64,000 bases of DNA from Trichostrongylus colubriformis (lineage: Eukaryota; Nematoda; Chromadorea; Rhabditida; Trichostrongylidae), in NCBI GenBank assembly GCA_963978905.1, contig OZ022256.1, positions 29,475,426-29,539,425 on the forward strand, written 5' to 3'. The position numbers were made by a program, and so were the translations under genes. Of the stretch, positions 47,049-57,572 are shown piece by piece; within the stretch, counting starts at the first letter, position 1; every line of letters begins with the position of its first letter. The notes under the pieces were generated by a model, which searched no databases, was not told the DNA's origin, and saw only the letters and a program-made list of their open reading frames with translations.

Positions 47049-47937
47049 TTAGGCTGTTCCAAAAGTCTTGTAGTATTTTCCCAAAAAAATCAGTAACTCT
47101 TGTTCGAGACAGGTCCAGGCGGTTTAGGAATATGGTAGAACGTTCCCTAAGCTTTCTAGGAAAATATATAATATAAAATATACCCACCAGATCCCGTGGA
47201 GAGAGCTACAATGCCCGTTGTCGATACCCACCCAACTCGCGGTGTCATCTATTATATTATGAGCGGTCTTGCAGCACCAAAACGACGGAAGCTTGCCACT
47301 CCATCAGCGCTGCATTGGGCAAGGGATGTGTGAGCTACGTGACCGTGCGCCGCTGGTTCATCAGCTACAGCAACGGCGAGATTGACATGAAAGACAAACC
47401 ACGCTTGAGACTGTGCTGGTTCTGGGAAGCGGTAGGAATGCTTTCAAAAGAGGTGCTGTTACAAGGCAAGACAGTCACCGCTTCCGTATACACCCACCAG
47501 CTCCTGCAGATCGCCGTCGCTATTCGAGAAAAGCGCCTGAGAAGGTCCGCGGTCACCCTCCTTCATGAAAATGTCCACCCAGACGTCGCGAAGTGTACCC
47601 AGGTCAAGTTATAGGAGCTCGGCTGGGATGTGCTGCCCCACTCGCCATACTCTCCAGACATTGCCCCTTCTGGCTATCACCTTACCCATCCTCTCGAATC
47701 CTTCCTGGCCAAGAGAAAATTCGTTGATTATGACTTGCTTGCAAAGGCGATCGCTGACTTCTTCGACTCTCAGAAATCAGAGTTCTGGGAGAAGGGAACA
47801 AACGATTTTCCTATAAAGTGGCAGAGGGTTGCCGATAACAATGGTCAATTCGTTGTTGCCTAATTGTTATTTGTTGGACGAAAAAAATCAAAAGTGATGA
47901 TCGAAAAAAATCCTACAAGACTTTTGGGACAACCTAA
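47049..47937 (+). mobile_element. Internally deleted mariner element, copy 2
   Basis: Terminal repeats TTAGGCTGTTCCAAAAGTCT and the matching right end at 47937 are flanked by TA on both sides (47047-47048 and 47938-47939). It is the same length (889 bp) as the copy at 11412-12300 and has the same internal deletion. Confidence 0.9.
47212..47863 (+). pseudogene. Mariner transposase relic, copy 2
   Basis: Same architecture as copy 1: N-terminal part, then GEIDMKDKPRLR joined directly to LCWFWEAVG. Next come LLHENVHPDVAK (second catalytic Asp now Glu), an in-frame stop after TQVKL, and DIAPSGYHLTHPLESF, with Gly at the third catalytic position as in copy 1. It ends VADNNGQFVVA. A frameshift near the start is also needed. 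Inactive. Confidence 0.85.
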
Positions 47938-49276
47938 TATTTCGAGTATGTTTAACTTACTATAGAGAAGATACCGCGCTCCATTGCGACCCCTCTGGAG
48001 AGCATTACATGGCTTCTCTTTAGTTTCTAACTTTCTTTCCCTGGTTTTCATCCCGTCTCCTCAGACCAGTAGTCTGGAATGCGTTGCGAGAACTTCACGT
48101 GCCGAAGCCTGGGCTCACCCTCATACGGGGATATGCACGCATCTGTGCGTGTCCCGTTAGACAGACGCAGTGTTGAAGAAACCATAGTCACAACACACTT
48201 TGCGTCTCCGCAGGCACCTGGTAGCGGCATCGTCACAAAGTGTGCATCGCGGCCACCCTTATGTTTCTCTCGTGCATGTCAAGGCGTCACCTCGTTCGGG
48301 TGACAGCCGTAAGTGAGGTGTTGTAGCGATTTATAATGGAGTAAGTTTTGCTGGCGCACAATATTGCTGATTGACTGGAAATGGACCGTGAGATGGTTTT
48401 CGTGCCTATTTCGATTTCCATACCATCCCGGCCCCATTATTTCAGCTGAATTTGGATACTTCATCTTCTCATATAGAACGATTTATCCCTTTTTGTTTCT
48501 CCCTCGCTTCGAGCTCAATGTATGATTGCTTTAAAAACTTAGAGGGCGAGATACTCACCTCAAGTTATGAATATACAGATTTCCAGATCAATATGGTCAA
48601 ACTGAAGTTGACTCGAAAGCTCCGGCTTTCCTTGCTCTATCTTTTACGTTGCGATATAGCATGCACGATCGTGAGCTCGCATGTGTCCTCAAGCGCACAT
48701 TTACTTGAGATTGCTACCCAGACCATGTATTGCTGAGCGAAAATAGCACGCTCAGGTGAAAGTGCGCAAAACGACAAAAGTGATCGATTGTGCGAATCGC
48801 AGTGTCATGAGGCCGTGAACATACTTTGCGCAAAGGCGACAGAACCAACTGCGACGGCGGCACTCTGGTGGCGCGCTCTGTTTAAAAAACGCTTGGCCCA
48901 ACCATACTACATTATGATGATCGCAGCGATAGCCCACGAATTCAGATTCGGAATTCAAATAGTCTGGCACTATGCCAAGATCACTGCAAAATTGTCAAGA
49001 CGAAGAAGAGAATTCATTAAGTTCCTTGAAATGTAGTCAGATTGTTTTCCGAAAAACGATTATCCTAAATGTATTGCTCAATCGTGTTTTCATAAATAAC
49101 GCGTATGTAGGCGCCTTCAATAACTTCCTTCTCTCGGCGACAAACTTTAATCAAATTTAATCGGTCGAGAAATTTTATCTCTATTTTGCTGCTTTACAGA
49201 GTTCTTCATGATAAAAGACGTCTTCTTGGATGTCAATTAGAAAAGGAGTTGGAATATCAGCACTCATCGCTCTTTT
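47938..49276. other. Upstream region of the chemoreceptor gene
   Basis: No gene recognised. The last 80 bases contain a good acceptor (GCTTTACAG, 49191-49199) with no in-frame upstream coding (TAG at 49238), which may be a spliced-leader acceptor for the chemoreceptor mRNA. Confidence 0.45.
49191..49199 (+). promoter_or_regulatory. Candidate trans-splice acceptor
   Basis: GCTTTACAG after a T-rich tract, 77 bases ahead of the first ATG of the chemoreceptor, with no coding exon upstream. Trans-splicing is common in nematodes, but no direct evidence is available here. Confidence 0.35.
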
Positions 49277-52200
49277 ATGAAGGGGGTTATGCTGACCAAC
49301 GAAATGCTCCTTTATTTCAGCAGAATGCCCATTCTGCTGCAGACAATCGCGGAGTGTTTGCTGGCTTTCTTCTACATATTTCTGATAATCGTTATCGTCA
49401 CTTCTAAGGCTAAAGTATTCAGGAATTCATTTTTTTCGATGTTTGTAGCTACAGGTAAGACATCTTGTGTTGTGAAAAGGTGCCAGACACTTGTCAGTAT
49501 ATCCTGCTGAAGGTACGAAAAACATTAATGTTGACCAGATTTAACAAAAGGAGGGTTGAATTTCCCCATCCACTAGCGCTCGGACAAATCAGCAAAGCTC
49601 ATCGAAATTCGGGGATAAAAGGCTAAAGTTTCTGCGTCAATCAAAACGCATGCATTCCAGTTCCATTCAGAATTTTAATGCCGGTGAATGCGATTTAGTC
49701 TATGCAGTGACATGCAACAGCCGATGTACGACTCAGTGCTTTTATCCTCCCACGCGAATCTGGTACCAATTCACCTAGCCCGGAAGTATGGAAGACTTGG
49801 TTGGTTGGGGCGGGCGTTCGTGCTGGATTTGATCCCTGCACCATGAGAGTAGTGTGCGCGGCACCTGCCCCTTCACAACCTTAGTCCTACAAAGATTAAT
49901 GATGCTATCAGTGTCAGGGTAAAGATGGAATAAGAAACGGATAGATTCTCACGAAAGTATGCTTACAACTCGTATTGAAATGAATGTCAAACTATTAGCT
50001 TCAATTAGAACTAGGTCGCAAATCACTGATCAAAGTTAGGATATCCACCATGGAGTAAACGGCGCTGGCTGGAAAGAGGATAAATGGAATAGATTATGGA
50101 AGTAATGTCACAAAATGTTACTAGAGTCTGTTGAACTGCAAGGATGTATCACCAGTATCACATGTGGTAGCGGCGAATTTCTCGTTTGAGCAAATTTTCT
50201 ATAGTCCCTTTCTCGAGCCACGGAACTCCCATTGATCATTTCACAATTTGAGGCAAGCAGGATTTCATATGTATGGACGTTAAGAGCTTTATGAGGAAGT
50301 TTGACCATGCTGACAGATCATATTTGTAAAAGGATGTTACTAGCTTCGTTGCGATTATGGCGTAAGGGATAAATTTGACTGAATTCTGCTGCTGCTGTCT
50401 GAAGAGCAAGTGAGTAGGTGAAAACAGTGAATCTGACAACGAAGGGACAATAGGTCAGTCTGGCCATACTCAGTGAGATGCATCTCGAGATGCTGGACTG
50501 AAATCTGCACCCCAAACTTGGGGATTGTTTCGAAGGAAGAACATGCGCTTGAAGAACGCAAAACAGGCCTTTGCTAGCAGAACCAATGTCGCTTTTGTGT
50601 TCAGGAGATTGAGTTACCTTTGGAGACAAGTTTTTAGGTGAGTGAAATTTGCTCCGCAATGTGGAAACGGCCTTAGGTAAAGAAAGGCGGTCATAGAGTA
50701 TGTATGTGAAATTTTTTTCATAAAAAAGCTGTCAACCGTAACTAAGATGGTCGAAACATACATACCTTAGCACGGGCTTTCCACAGCGAACACGCGCGTG
50801 GCAAACGCCAAAGAAGAACATTTCTTTGGTGTTTTGGTGCAGACAACATCTTCCGTTTGTTAAATGTGCTGCCATTCAACTACACAGGAATCCTCACAAG
50901 TTTTGGTCAAGGTCTCAAACAGACTGAAAACTCGTCTCCTGGGGGTAGTTCGAACTCCTTAACATGAAAACAACACTAGTTCAGCGCGGAAATGCCTGGC
51001 TCGCGCGCTACGGGTACCTGCATTTACTATGCAGTAGCACTCATTCATAAAAAGCTTCTTAACTTCCTTCAGAGAGTAGTTCCGTGAATTTTAAGAGCAG
51101 CTTCGAGTTCAGCGTTCCAGCATGCATAAGTGATGTGCACCTCATTGAGAATGGCGAGGCTGACCTGTTGACCTTCCCGTGGGAGTTAAATGGAAAGATA
51201 AGGCTGCTTGTCATGCTAACTAAAGGAGGAACCGCTCTTCTAAGCAGATTTCTCATTTTATATTCAAGGTGGCCTCAGAAGAACTCTTTCTGTACTATGA
51301 GGAAACCGTTAAATCAACAATTGCTGCACCTGAGCTGCCTTCTTGCGGAAGGCGTCTTCGACTAAAAACGCAGGAAGTGGAGTAGGGAAGCCAGTGGGTT
51401 GCAGCAAACTTTGAACAGGTACAGAAAAGCAGCATCTGCAACCGCACACATTTGCTGCATTTCTCTTTGCAAAGTCATTTCTCCGTTACGCCCATTGCTT
51501 TCTTTTGCACCTTATTTAATGCAGAAAATAGCCAGCAAGTTCGAAAATTTGGTTTCCTGAGGTCAAGAAGGCTACATGATGCGCAATTGGCGGTCAAAGG
51601 CGTGCTGTGACCTACCGATGGCTTTGCATTTAATGATGTTTTCCCAGTACGAGGAAGCTGAAACCCTCTTCGTTTGATTAGAGGAGTTTTCTCTGTTTTC
51701 CCGAGAATATGGCACAGGCCGAGGCAAAATGCATCTGTACTACCAAATCTGTGACCACCTCGGAATGAAATTATACCACAGCATTTTTTGTGGACAAGCT
51801 ACCTTTCGATGATTTTCAAACTTATTTATGCAGGCACTGCTGATGTCATTTCAATATTATCGCTTTCTTTCCTTCGACTGAACCGAGAATTGTATCTGGG
51901 TGAAGAGTACAAACTGGTTGTCCTGGTTGCTCTAGTAAGCACCGGCACGGCATATATTGCCCATATGATTGGAAATATGGTCATAGCTCTAAATCGATAT
52001 TCTGCCATCTGCTTCGCTCATCAATATGACAAGGTTACTCACGCATCTTACGTCTTTTTTTTATTTTATCTATCCTCTACGAAGGTAAATGTACTCAAAG
52101 ACAGCATTAGGGGCAATGTGGTTATTGAGAAATCCCTAAAAGAAGTTACTTCCATGGTGGCGAAATCCTGGTGAAAAAGTGCGCCTCCGAGCTGTACAAA

Positions 52201-55200
52201 CGGCGCAACGGATAGGAGCTGAAGCCTTCAGATGATCAACCCCGCCTCCAAGCGACGTGATACCTGGTTGACTACGATGAGAGCGACCAAGGATATGCGG
52301 TGGGATCGAAGGCATTGCAGTGCGCTTTCGCAGTTTTGGCCTGAAGCTCACTCCAGGAAATAGATACTGTCGTATTTCCAAACATTCATTTGTGTTTACT
52401 TGGTAGCATCCCAATAGAAATTTTGTTCGGAGTATCCGCCTCTCGACGGAAAGGTCGTCCCCGTTGAGGATCAACGAGAGAAGAGGGTCCCATTTCACAA
52501 TTTTTGGCCATTTCCATCCGTTTTTGTTCCTTTGTCCTGGCATCTCGGCTTTCAGATTCACTACTTCTTTTACTTTTCGTCCGAATTTCCCCTAATGCTA
52601 CCTTTAATTTCAATTCAGAAGAGGAATTGAAAATTTGAATATAACCGGACTAATAAATCGATAGTAGAGCTACATGCTGGTTGAAGAGCACGGCTTCTCG
52701 ATCGTCTCGATAGTGGAAATATCGGAGTACCCGATGTTGAATGTGAATGGAAAGCCGTAAAACACCAGCGACGGCCAAGATAAAGCCTGCTTTCTAACCA
52801 ACACACAATGTGGCGCTAAGAAATTTCTTTTCAAACATTTTTAGATATGGACCAGAAAAAATGTGTGGTTTATCGTAGTAGTTCAGTATGTGGTGGCTCT
52901 CAGTGCTTGTATCCATTTGATAAGAACGGATCTACCTTATATTCGGAATCCCGACGGAACATCAACTTTCAAGGGACTGGAAAGACATACGGACATGGTC
53001 AGTTTCTTTTGGGGCTTTTTGACGAATTTCCTTTTATTAGTTGGCGGAAGAGAACAGCCTTTTCAAGTCTATGCTATACGAAAATTCAGCAGCCTACTTG
53101 AAATTTCAATCATAAATTTTTGACATGGTAATTGCAGACTGCAAGGTGCATTTATGTTGCCTTTGGTATGGTTTACGCTTTTGTGAGTATTTGCATAAAC
53201 TTAAGAATGTTTTTCGAGTGGCGAAAAATGTCGCAGTCGAATATTGGATCCGAACGTAAGCTTCGCGAAAAGGTTAGTGAGCTTTTGTTTTTAATCGCAT
53301 TCGAAACGACCACCTAACAATAAGTTTTTGAAGATCACCCGATAGCCTATGCGTTATCGCATTTAAAAATAAAACCAGACGTGTCAAGCAGCTGTCATTG
53401 GGAGGAAACCTTACTAGGTCAGGCAAAAAGTTTCCGCCGTTTTTCATATCGACTATTTCGCCTTGATTTTTCAACACTGACTTCCACGACGTTTCAGATC
53501 GTTTTGGCATTACTTTGTAGAGAGAAACCTGCTCTTCCTTCGCATGTAAAATCTAGACACGACATCTAGCCTTAACTCGACGGCAGACCTAGATTAAAAA
53601 AACCAGGGTAGACGAAAATAATTAGAAGAATGGCAGCCACGTGCAGGCCAACCGCGTCGCAGGTAAACAGTCTTATGCAGCCTTCCAGCGTAGTTCCCCA
53701 ACACCCGCTTCGACCAGACTACCTTCGGAGAGCATGTTTGTAGTGAATACCCACTTAATGGACTATTCAGTACTATGCAAACGAGGGACCAGATCAGACC
53801 TCGTAACAATTCTATTAAGAGTTTGCTGATGTACACAATGCTTGTATTCATTTCTACCATGCTGATGTGCTCATTGCAAACTACAATTGGGATCGCTGTC
53901 TTTACTGGCAACGATAGAATCTTCGTATCGGCACTTATGCAGGTCAGTCTATTTTTCAGACTTTTTAAGGTTAAAACAGAACAGAACACACAAAAGATGC
54001 AGTTAGAACGTACATATCTCTGTGCTTACTGCAAGCTTTGGTACGATTCCAAGGCACATTCATGATAATCTTGGTCATATGGCTAGCATATGAAGATGGA
54101 CGCAAGAAAAACAGCTCATAGGTACACTCGGCCGTCAATTGTGACCGCTGTCACGTCCATCGCTGGAAGTGAGGCTCCTTATTCACTCTTCAGAGAGAAA
54201 AACGATCGAAAACCCATGGCAACATTGTGAACGAGGCCCTCTGACTACAGACCTCTTACGAGAACAGTAGCCTGGAGAGGAGACTTTGCTTGATGGTATC
54301 ACTAACAATTTCACTTGTATCGCTCTGCTGACATTGTCTTAGCTATAGGGATTTCTGGCTTATCTCATCTTATCGCAGCGGCTGGCGAGCCTCCCTTGCC
54401 ACATTGAGGAATGCACCGTCCACTGCCAAGTGTGGTCGTAGTGGATAGGTAGAATTGGAGAGGATTTGAGCGAGTTCGACGCCTTGAGGAGATGTAGGTG
54501 GTGGCGGCGCAAAAAGCGCGAGGTCTGGGCTGTTACCCGAGTACCTATCTGCCCCAGCGAGTTATGCAGCCAATCTGATTATCGTGGAGTGCGCCTTCGA
54601 GCGGCTCAAACTAGGTTGTCTTTGCTATGTTCGACATCTGCTATTGCGCGGTTCATTAATGAATTTATCGAGAAGTCCGGATATTGAAGTCGAGTACGAG
54701 ACATGGGAGGAGAGCGACAAGCTAGAGTTACAAGCGAACCGCTTGATTTCTGCTGATCCTACTATCCACATCCAGTGGATTGTTATCTAACGCCTATAAT
54801 TTCTATTTAAGCGATAGTAGCGCCCAATAACTGGTCGATTTCTTCCAAAAAGGAAAATTATCTATCCACAGAGAGGATTGAGGCATTCTCATAGCTAGGT
54901 GTGTTTTTGAGGCAAATGATCACATGAGTGATCAACTTCTCGTTTAGATAAAGCTCTGCGAAACAAGTGCAAAATAGGCAATGCGGCTTCCTCGATAGGT
55001 CATAGCTGGGCACATCTGGTGGTAATATAAAGAATAAAGGATAGACCGATCAAGTTTTGGCCCTATCGTTCCCTTACCAGAATGCTGTTCTAGTAAATGA
55101 GGTGGTGTAAAGTGGATGCGGTTCGGCCTATACAATGACTTACGGGCCAGCCAACGAGTCCGGTACCAGATACCTGAGGGTCTGGTATCAATTCATCGAC

Positions 55201-57310
55201 CCTTAAGACAGCATTAGGGGTAATGTGGTAATGGAGAAATCCCTACAAAAAGTCACTCACATGGTAGTCTTGGGCCTAAGAAGGCTACCTGTGGTGAAAT
55301 CCCGGTGAAAAAGCGCCCTTCTTAGAAACGCCGCAAAACTCCGCAACCGCCCATCAGTCCCGCCTCTTGATTAGTCGATTCCGCCCCCGTATGATGTAAT
55401 TCTCGATTGACAGGGATGGGAGCGGCCGACGAGATGCGGCAAGATCAAAGGTTTTGCGGCGCGCTTTCGCAGTTTTAGCATGAAGCTCACTCCAAAAAGT
55501 AGAAGCTATCGTATTTCCAAACATTCCCTTGTGTTTACTTGGCAACATACCAATGGAAAACTAAGATCAGACTACCCGCCTCTTGACGGACAGGTCGTCC
55601 GCGTCGAGAATCAACAGTGGAAAAGTTGCAAAATTAATTTTGGTTTCAAGGTATGTATAAATAAGTAGATTTTTATCCCTGAACTATTCCATCCCAAGTG
55701 CTAGGCACACCATTTGGTGGGTTTTTTTCTGCTCTTTCAGAAACTTCTACGAATGTCGCTCTAAGTTTTCCAGCCGGCCTTTTCCAGGACTGCGTATAAT
55801 CATGAACCGACGCGACTATCGAGTCATCATGCTTTATGAGTTTAAATTGGAACACTCCGCAGCGGAGGCAGCTCGTAATCTCAGCAGTGTTTTTGGGACG
55901 AATTGTCCTTGCGAACGAACAGTGGAGCTCTGGTTTAAAAAATTTGCTTCTGGCGATTTTGATCACGAAGAGAAGTCGGGTCGCGGCCGCAGGTCATCGC
56001 TTAATGATCAAGATTTAAGGAGAGCCGTCGAAGCAAATCCGGAGACGAATACTCGTACGTTAGCAGAAGACCTAGGCGTACATTACCCTACAGTGGCCAG
56101 ACATTTGCTGACAATCGGCAAGGTGAAGAAGATGTCGAAGTGGGTGCCTCATGACCTGACCGATGAGCAGCGTCTGGCAGACACCTGCTCTAATCTCCTA
56201 GTTCGCCATAACAATGAGACATTTGTAAACCGAATTATAACTGTAGATGAAAAATGGGTTCTTTATGATAACAGGAAGCGGGGATTAGTCTGGGTAGATA
56301 AGGATGCTCCTCCAAAAACTTTTCCTAAACCCGACCTTCACCCTAAAAAGGTTATGATTACTGTGTGGTGGTGTTGTAAAGGTGTAATCCATTACAGTTT
56401 CTTGCAACCTGGTCAGCCAGTCACAGCAGAGTCTTACTGTTGTGATCTGGAGCAAATGTATAGAAAGTTGCAAAAATTGTGGCCGGCGGTGGTGAATAGA
56501 GGAGGGCCGATCCTGTTGCAGGATAACGCAAGGCCACACACCTCACAAATCACTCGGCAAAAATTGACCCACTTGGGTATAGAAGTTCTCCCTCACCCAG
56601 CGCATTCTCCCGACCTTTCCCCAACAGACTATCACTTTTTTCGAGCCCTCAATTCTCATCTGCGTCAGAAACAATTTACTAATTTAGACGATGTTGAATG
56701 TGCCTTCCTTGACTTCGTTGATTCTCGTGATAGTAGTTTTTATAGTGAAGGCTTAGATTTATTGCCTGTTCGTTGGCAAAAGTGTGTAGATTCTGATGGT
56801 TTTTACTTCGATTAATAAACTTGTGTTTAAGCTGAGTTATAGTAGTTTGAAGTATGCGGTCCACTTCCGAAATTAATTTTGCAACAACCTAATAGAATGT
56901 CGACTTTCACATTCACTACTTCTTTTACTTTTCGTCCGACTTTCCCCTAATGCTGCCTTTAAGTAATGGAAGGCTCGGTTAGTCTAAGCGGGAGTTGATG
57001 CGGGATTCGATTCCCGCAACATGAGAGTGAGAGTATGCACAATCTATCATTGCCACTACACCGCCTCTGCCAGTTTTAAATAACAAAATAAGGGAATTAA
57101 AAGCATCTCAATCACAAACAGTTCTAGGGTCGGTGTGTATTTAGAATTGTATAAAGATCATTACATTTACAGATTTTCTGGGCGAACTACATCATGGTCA
57201 GCATCCCACCCTTCTCACTACTTCTTCTCTCTTCCGATCTTCGAAGCGAAGTTTTTGAGCTTTTCTGCATCAAAAAACTAAAAAATAATGTTGCTGTGTC
57301 CGTTTTTTAG
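49277..57310 (+). CDS. Srg-superfamily (Srv-like) 7TM chemoreceptor, six exons, 308 aa
   Basis: Exons 49277-49454, 51834-52033, 52845-52997, 53138-53272, 53820-53942 and 57173-57310 sum to 927 nt and join in phase. Residues about 27-46 (CLLAFFYIFLIIVIV) form TM1, followed by SFFSMFVATG split over exons 1 and 2. TM3 carries IGNMVIALNRYSAICF, the conserved NR motif of nematode Srg-superfamily receptors. Exon 3 gives TM4 and an extracellular loop, exon 4 TM5 (GMVYAFVSICINLRMFF), exon 5 TM6, and exon 6 TM7 with YIMVSIPPFSLLLLSSDLR, typical of Srv-like receptors. Likely an environmental chemosensor on sensory cilia (family knowledge). The start is set by an in-frame TAG at 49238; later Met codons are possible. 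The exon 5 acceptor (ATTAAG) is weak. Introns 2 and 5 carry MITEs. Confidence 0.88.
49770..49905 (+). repeat. tRNA-like dispersed repeat, uninterrupted copy
   Basis: Contains TCTGGTACCAATTCACCTAG, then GGTTGGTTGGGGCGGG, a B-box-like GGATTTGATCCC and CACCATGAGAGT. The same order occurs split on both sides of a MITE at 55180-55202 and 56963-57030. It lies in chemoreceptor intron 1. Possibly SINE-like. Confidence 0.55.
50925..51030 (+). repeat. Dispersed copy of the foldback inner-arm module
   Basis: The block around CTGGGGGTAGTTCGAACTCC followed by CGCGCTACGGG matches the inner arm at 5130-5240 and the spacer copy at 4560-4700. It lies in the first intron of the chemoreceptor gene, so the module is dispersed. 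Confidence 0.5.
52095..52607. mobile_element. TTAA MITE family 1, copy C
   Basis: Starts TCAA (decayed TTAA) then AGACAGCATTAGGGG, and ends CCCCTAATGCTACCT then TTAA at 52604-52607. It is more diverged than copies A, B and D. It lies in chemoreceptor intron 2. Confidence 0.85.
55625..56892 (+). mobile_element. Mariner element with complete transposase
   Basis: Right end AAATTAATTTTGCAACAACC then TAA at 56892, followed by TA. The left end starts at GTTGCAAAATTAATTTT, so the outermost seven bases (expected TTAGGTT) and the left TA are gone. At 1268 bp it has the usual mariner length. It is nested in MITE 1D in chemoreceptor intron 5. Confidence 0.92.
55802..56815 (+). CDS. Mariner transposase, 337 aa, apparently intact
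   Basis: Cut-and-paste DNA transposase that binds the element's terminal repeats in the nucleus. The N-terminal half contains two helix-turn-helix regions (YEFKLEHSAAEAARNL; RTLAEDLGVHYPTVARHL), then the mariner signature WVPHDL at 114-119. The catalytic triad is complete: D149 (TVDEKW), D241 (QDNARPH) and D276 (SPTDYHFF), with 34 residues between the last two (DD34D). The length is close to the family's usual 340-350. The motifs place it in the cecropia/Hsmar1 type, the group to which hookworm bandit elements belong as I recall. The residue before D241 is Gln where His is usual. The protein may be functional, but this copy lacks the tip of its left terminal repeat, so it may be unable to move itself. 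Confidence 0.95.
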   Translation: MNRRDYRVIMLYEFKLEHSAAEAARNLSSVFGTNCPCERTVELWFKKFASGDFDHEEKSGRGRRSSLNDQDLRRAVEANPETNTRTLAEDLGVHYPTVARHLLTIGKVKKMSKWVPHDLTDEQRLADTCSNLLVRHNNETFVNRIITVDEKWVLYDNRKRGLVWVDKDAPPKTFPKPDLHPKKVMITVWWCCKGVIHYSFLQPGQPVTAESYCCDLEQMYRKLQKLWPAVVNRGGPILLQDNARPHTSQITRQKLTHLGIEVLPHPAHSPDLSPTDYHFFRALNSHLRQKQFTNLDDVECAFLDFVDSRDSSFYSEGLDLLPVRWQKCVDSDGFYFD

Positions 57311-57385
57311 AGCATTAGCCTGCCTCGTGGAATATCGAATTAAGGTATTTTTCACTAAGCTACCTCTTCATAAATAGATATTTGC

Positions 57386-57391
57386 AATAAA
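57386..57391 (+). terminator. Polyadenylation signal of the chemoreceptor gene
   Basis: AATAAA 76 bases after the TAG stop at 57308-57310, a normal distance for a nematode 3' UTR. Confidence 0.6.
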
Positions 57392-57572
57392 ATGGGTTCG
57401 AGTGAAATATACACTATTTCCTTTGCCACATCCTTAACATACGAGTACCAACGGCTATGTATCGTTAGACCAATTTTCGCTCGGATCGCTGTCATGCTAT
57501 TGTCACTGCTTCTTTTCCTCGCTATGCTACTATTGTTTATTTATTCACAAGAGTATAATTTTACAAGATTTA
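57392..57572 (+). CDS. Possible first exon of another membrane receptor
   Basis: An open frame from ATG 57392 has one strong hydrophobic segment (IFARIAVMLLSLLLFLAMLL) preceded by a Cys and followed by YNFTRFK, and ends at a possible donor AAA|GTATTTC. The layout is like the first exon of Sra/Srab/Sre-type nematode receptors. I cannot find the following exons, and the ATG directly follows the AATAAA of the upstream gene, so it may be chance or a fragment. Confidence 0.3.

Larger units (their letters stand above)
55203..56962. mobile_element. TTAA MITE family 1, copy D, split by a mariner
   Basis: TTAA at 55203-55206 then GACAGCATTAGGGG; the right end CCCCTAATGCTGCC then TTAA lies at 56959-56962. 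The MITE runs to about 55624 and resumes at 56893 (GAATGTCGACTTTCAC). About 80 bp of MITE present in copies A and B are missing at the junction, so the mariner insertion was accompanied by a deletion. Confidence 0.85.
55140..57060 (+). repeat. tRNA-like dispersed repeat split by MITE 1D
   Basis: The left piece ends TCTGGTATCAATTCATCGAC at about 55200; the right piece starts at about 56963 with GGAAGGCTCGGTTAG and contains a perfect T-arm-like GCGGGATTCGATTCCCGC, then CATGAGAGTG. Together they match the uninterrupted copy at 49770-49905. Target for the MITE insertion. Confidence 0.6.
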
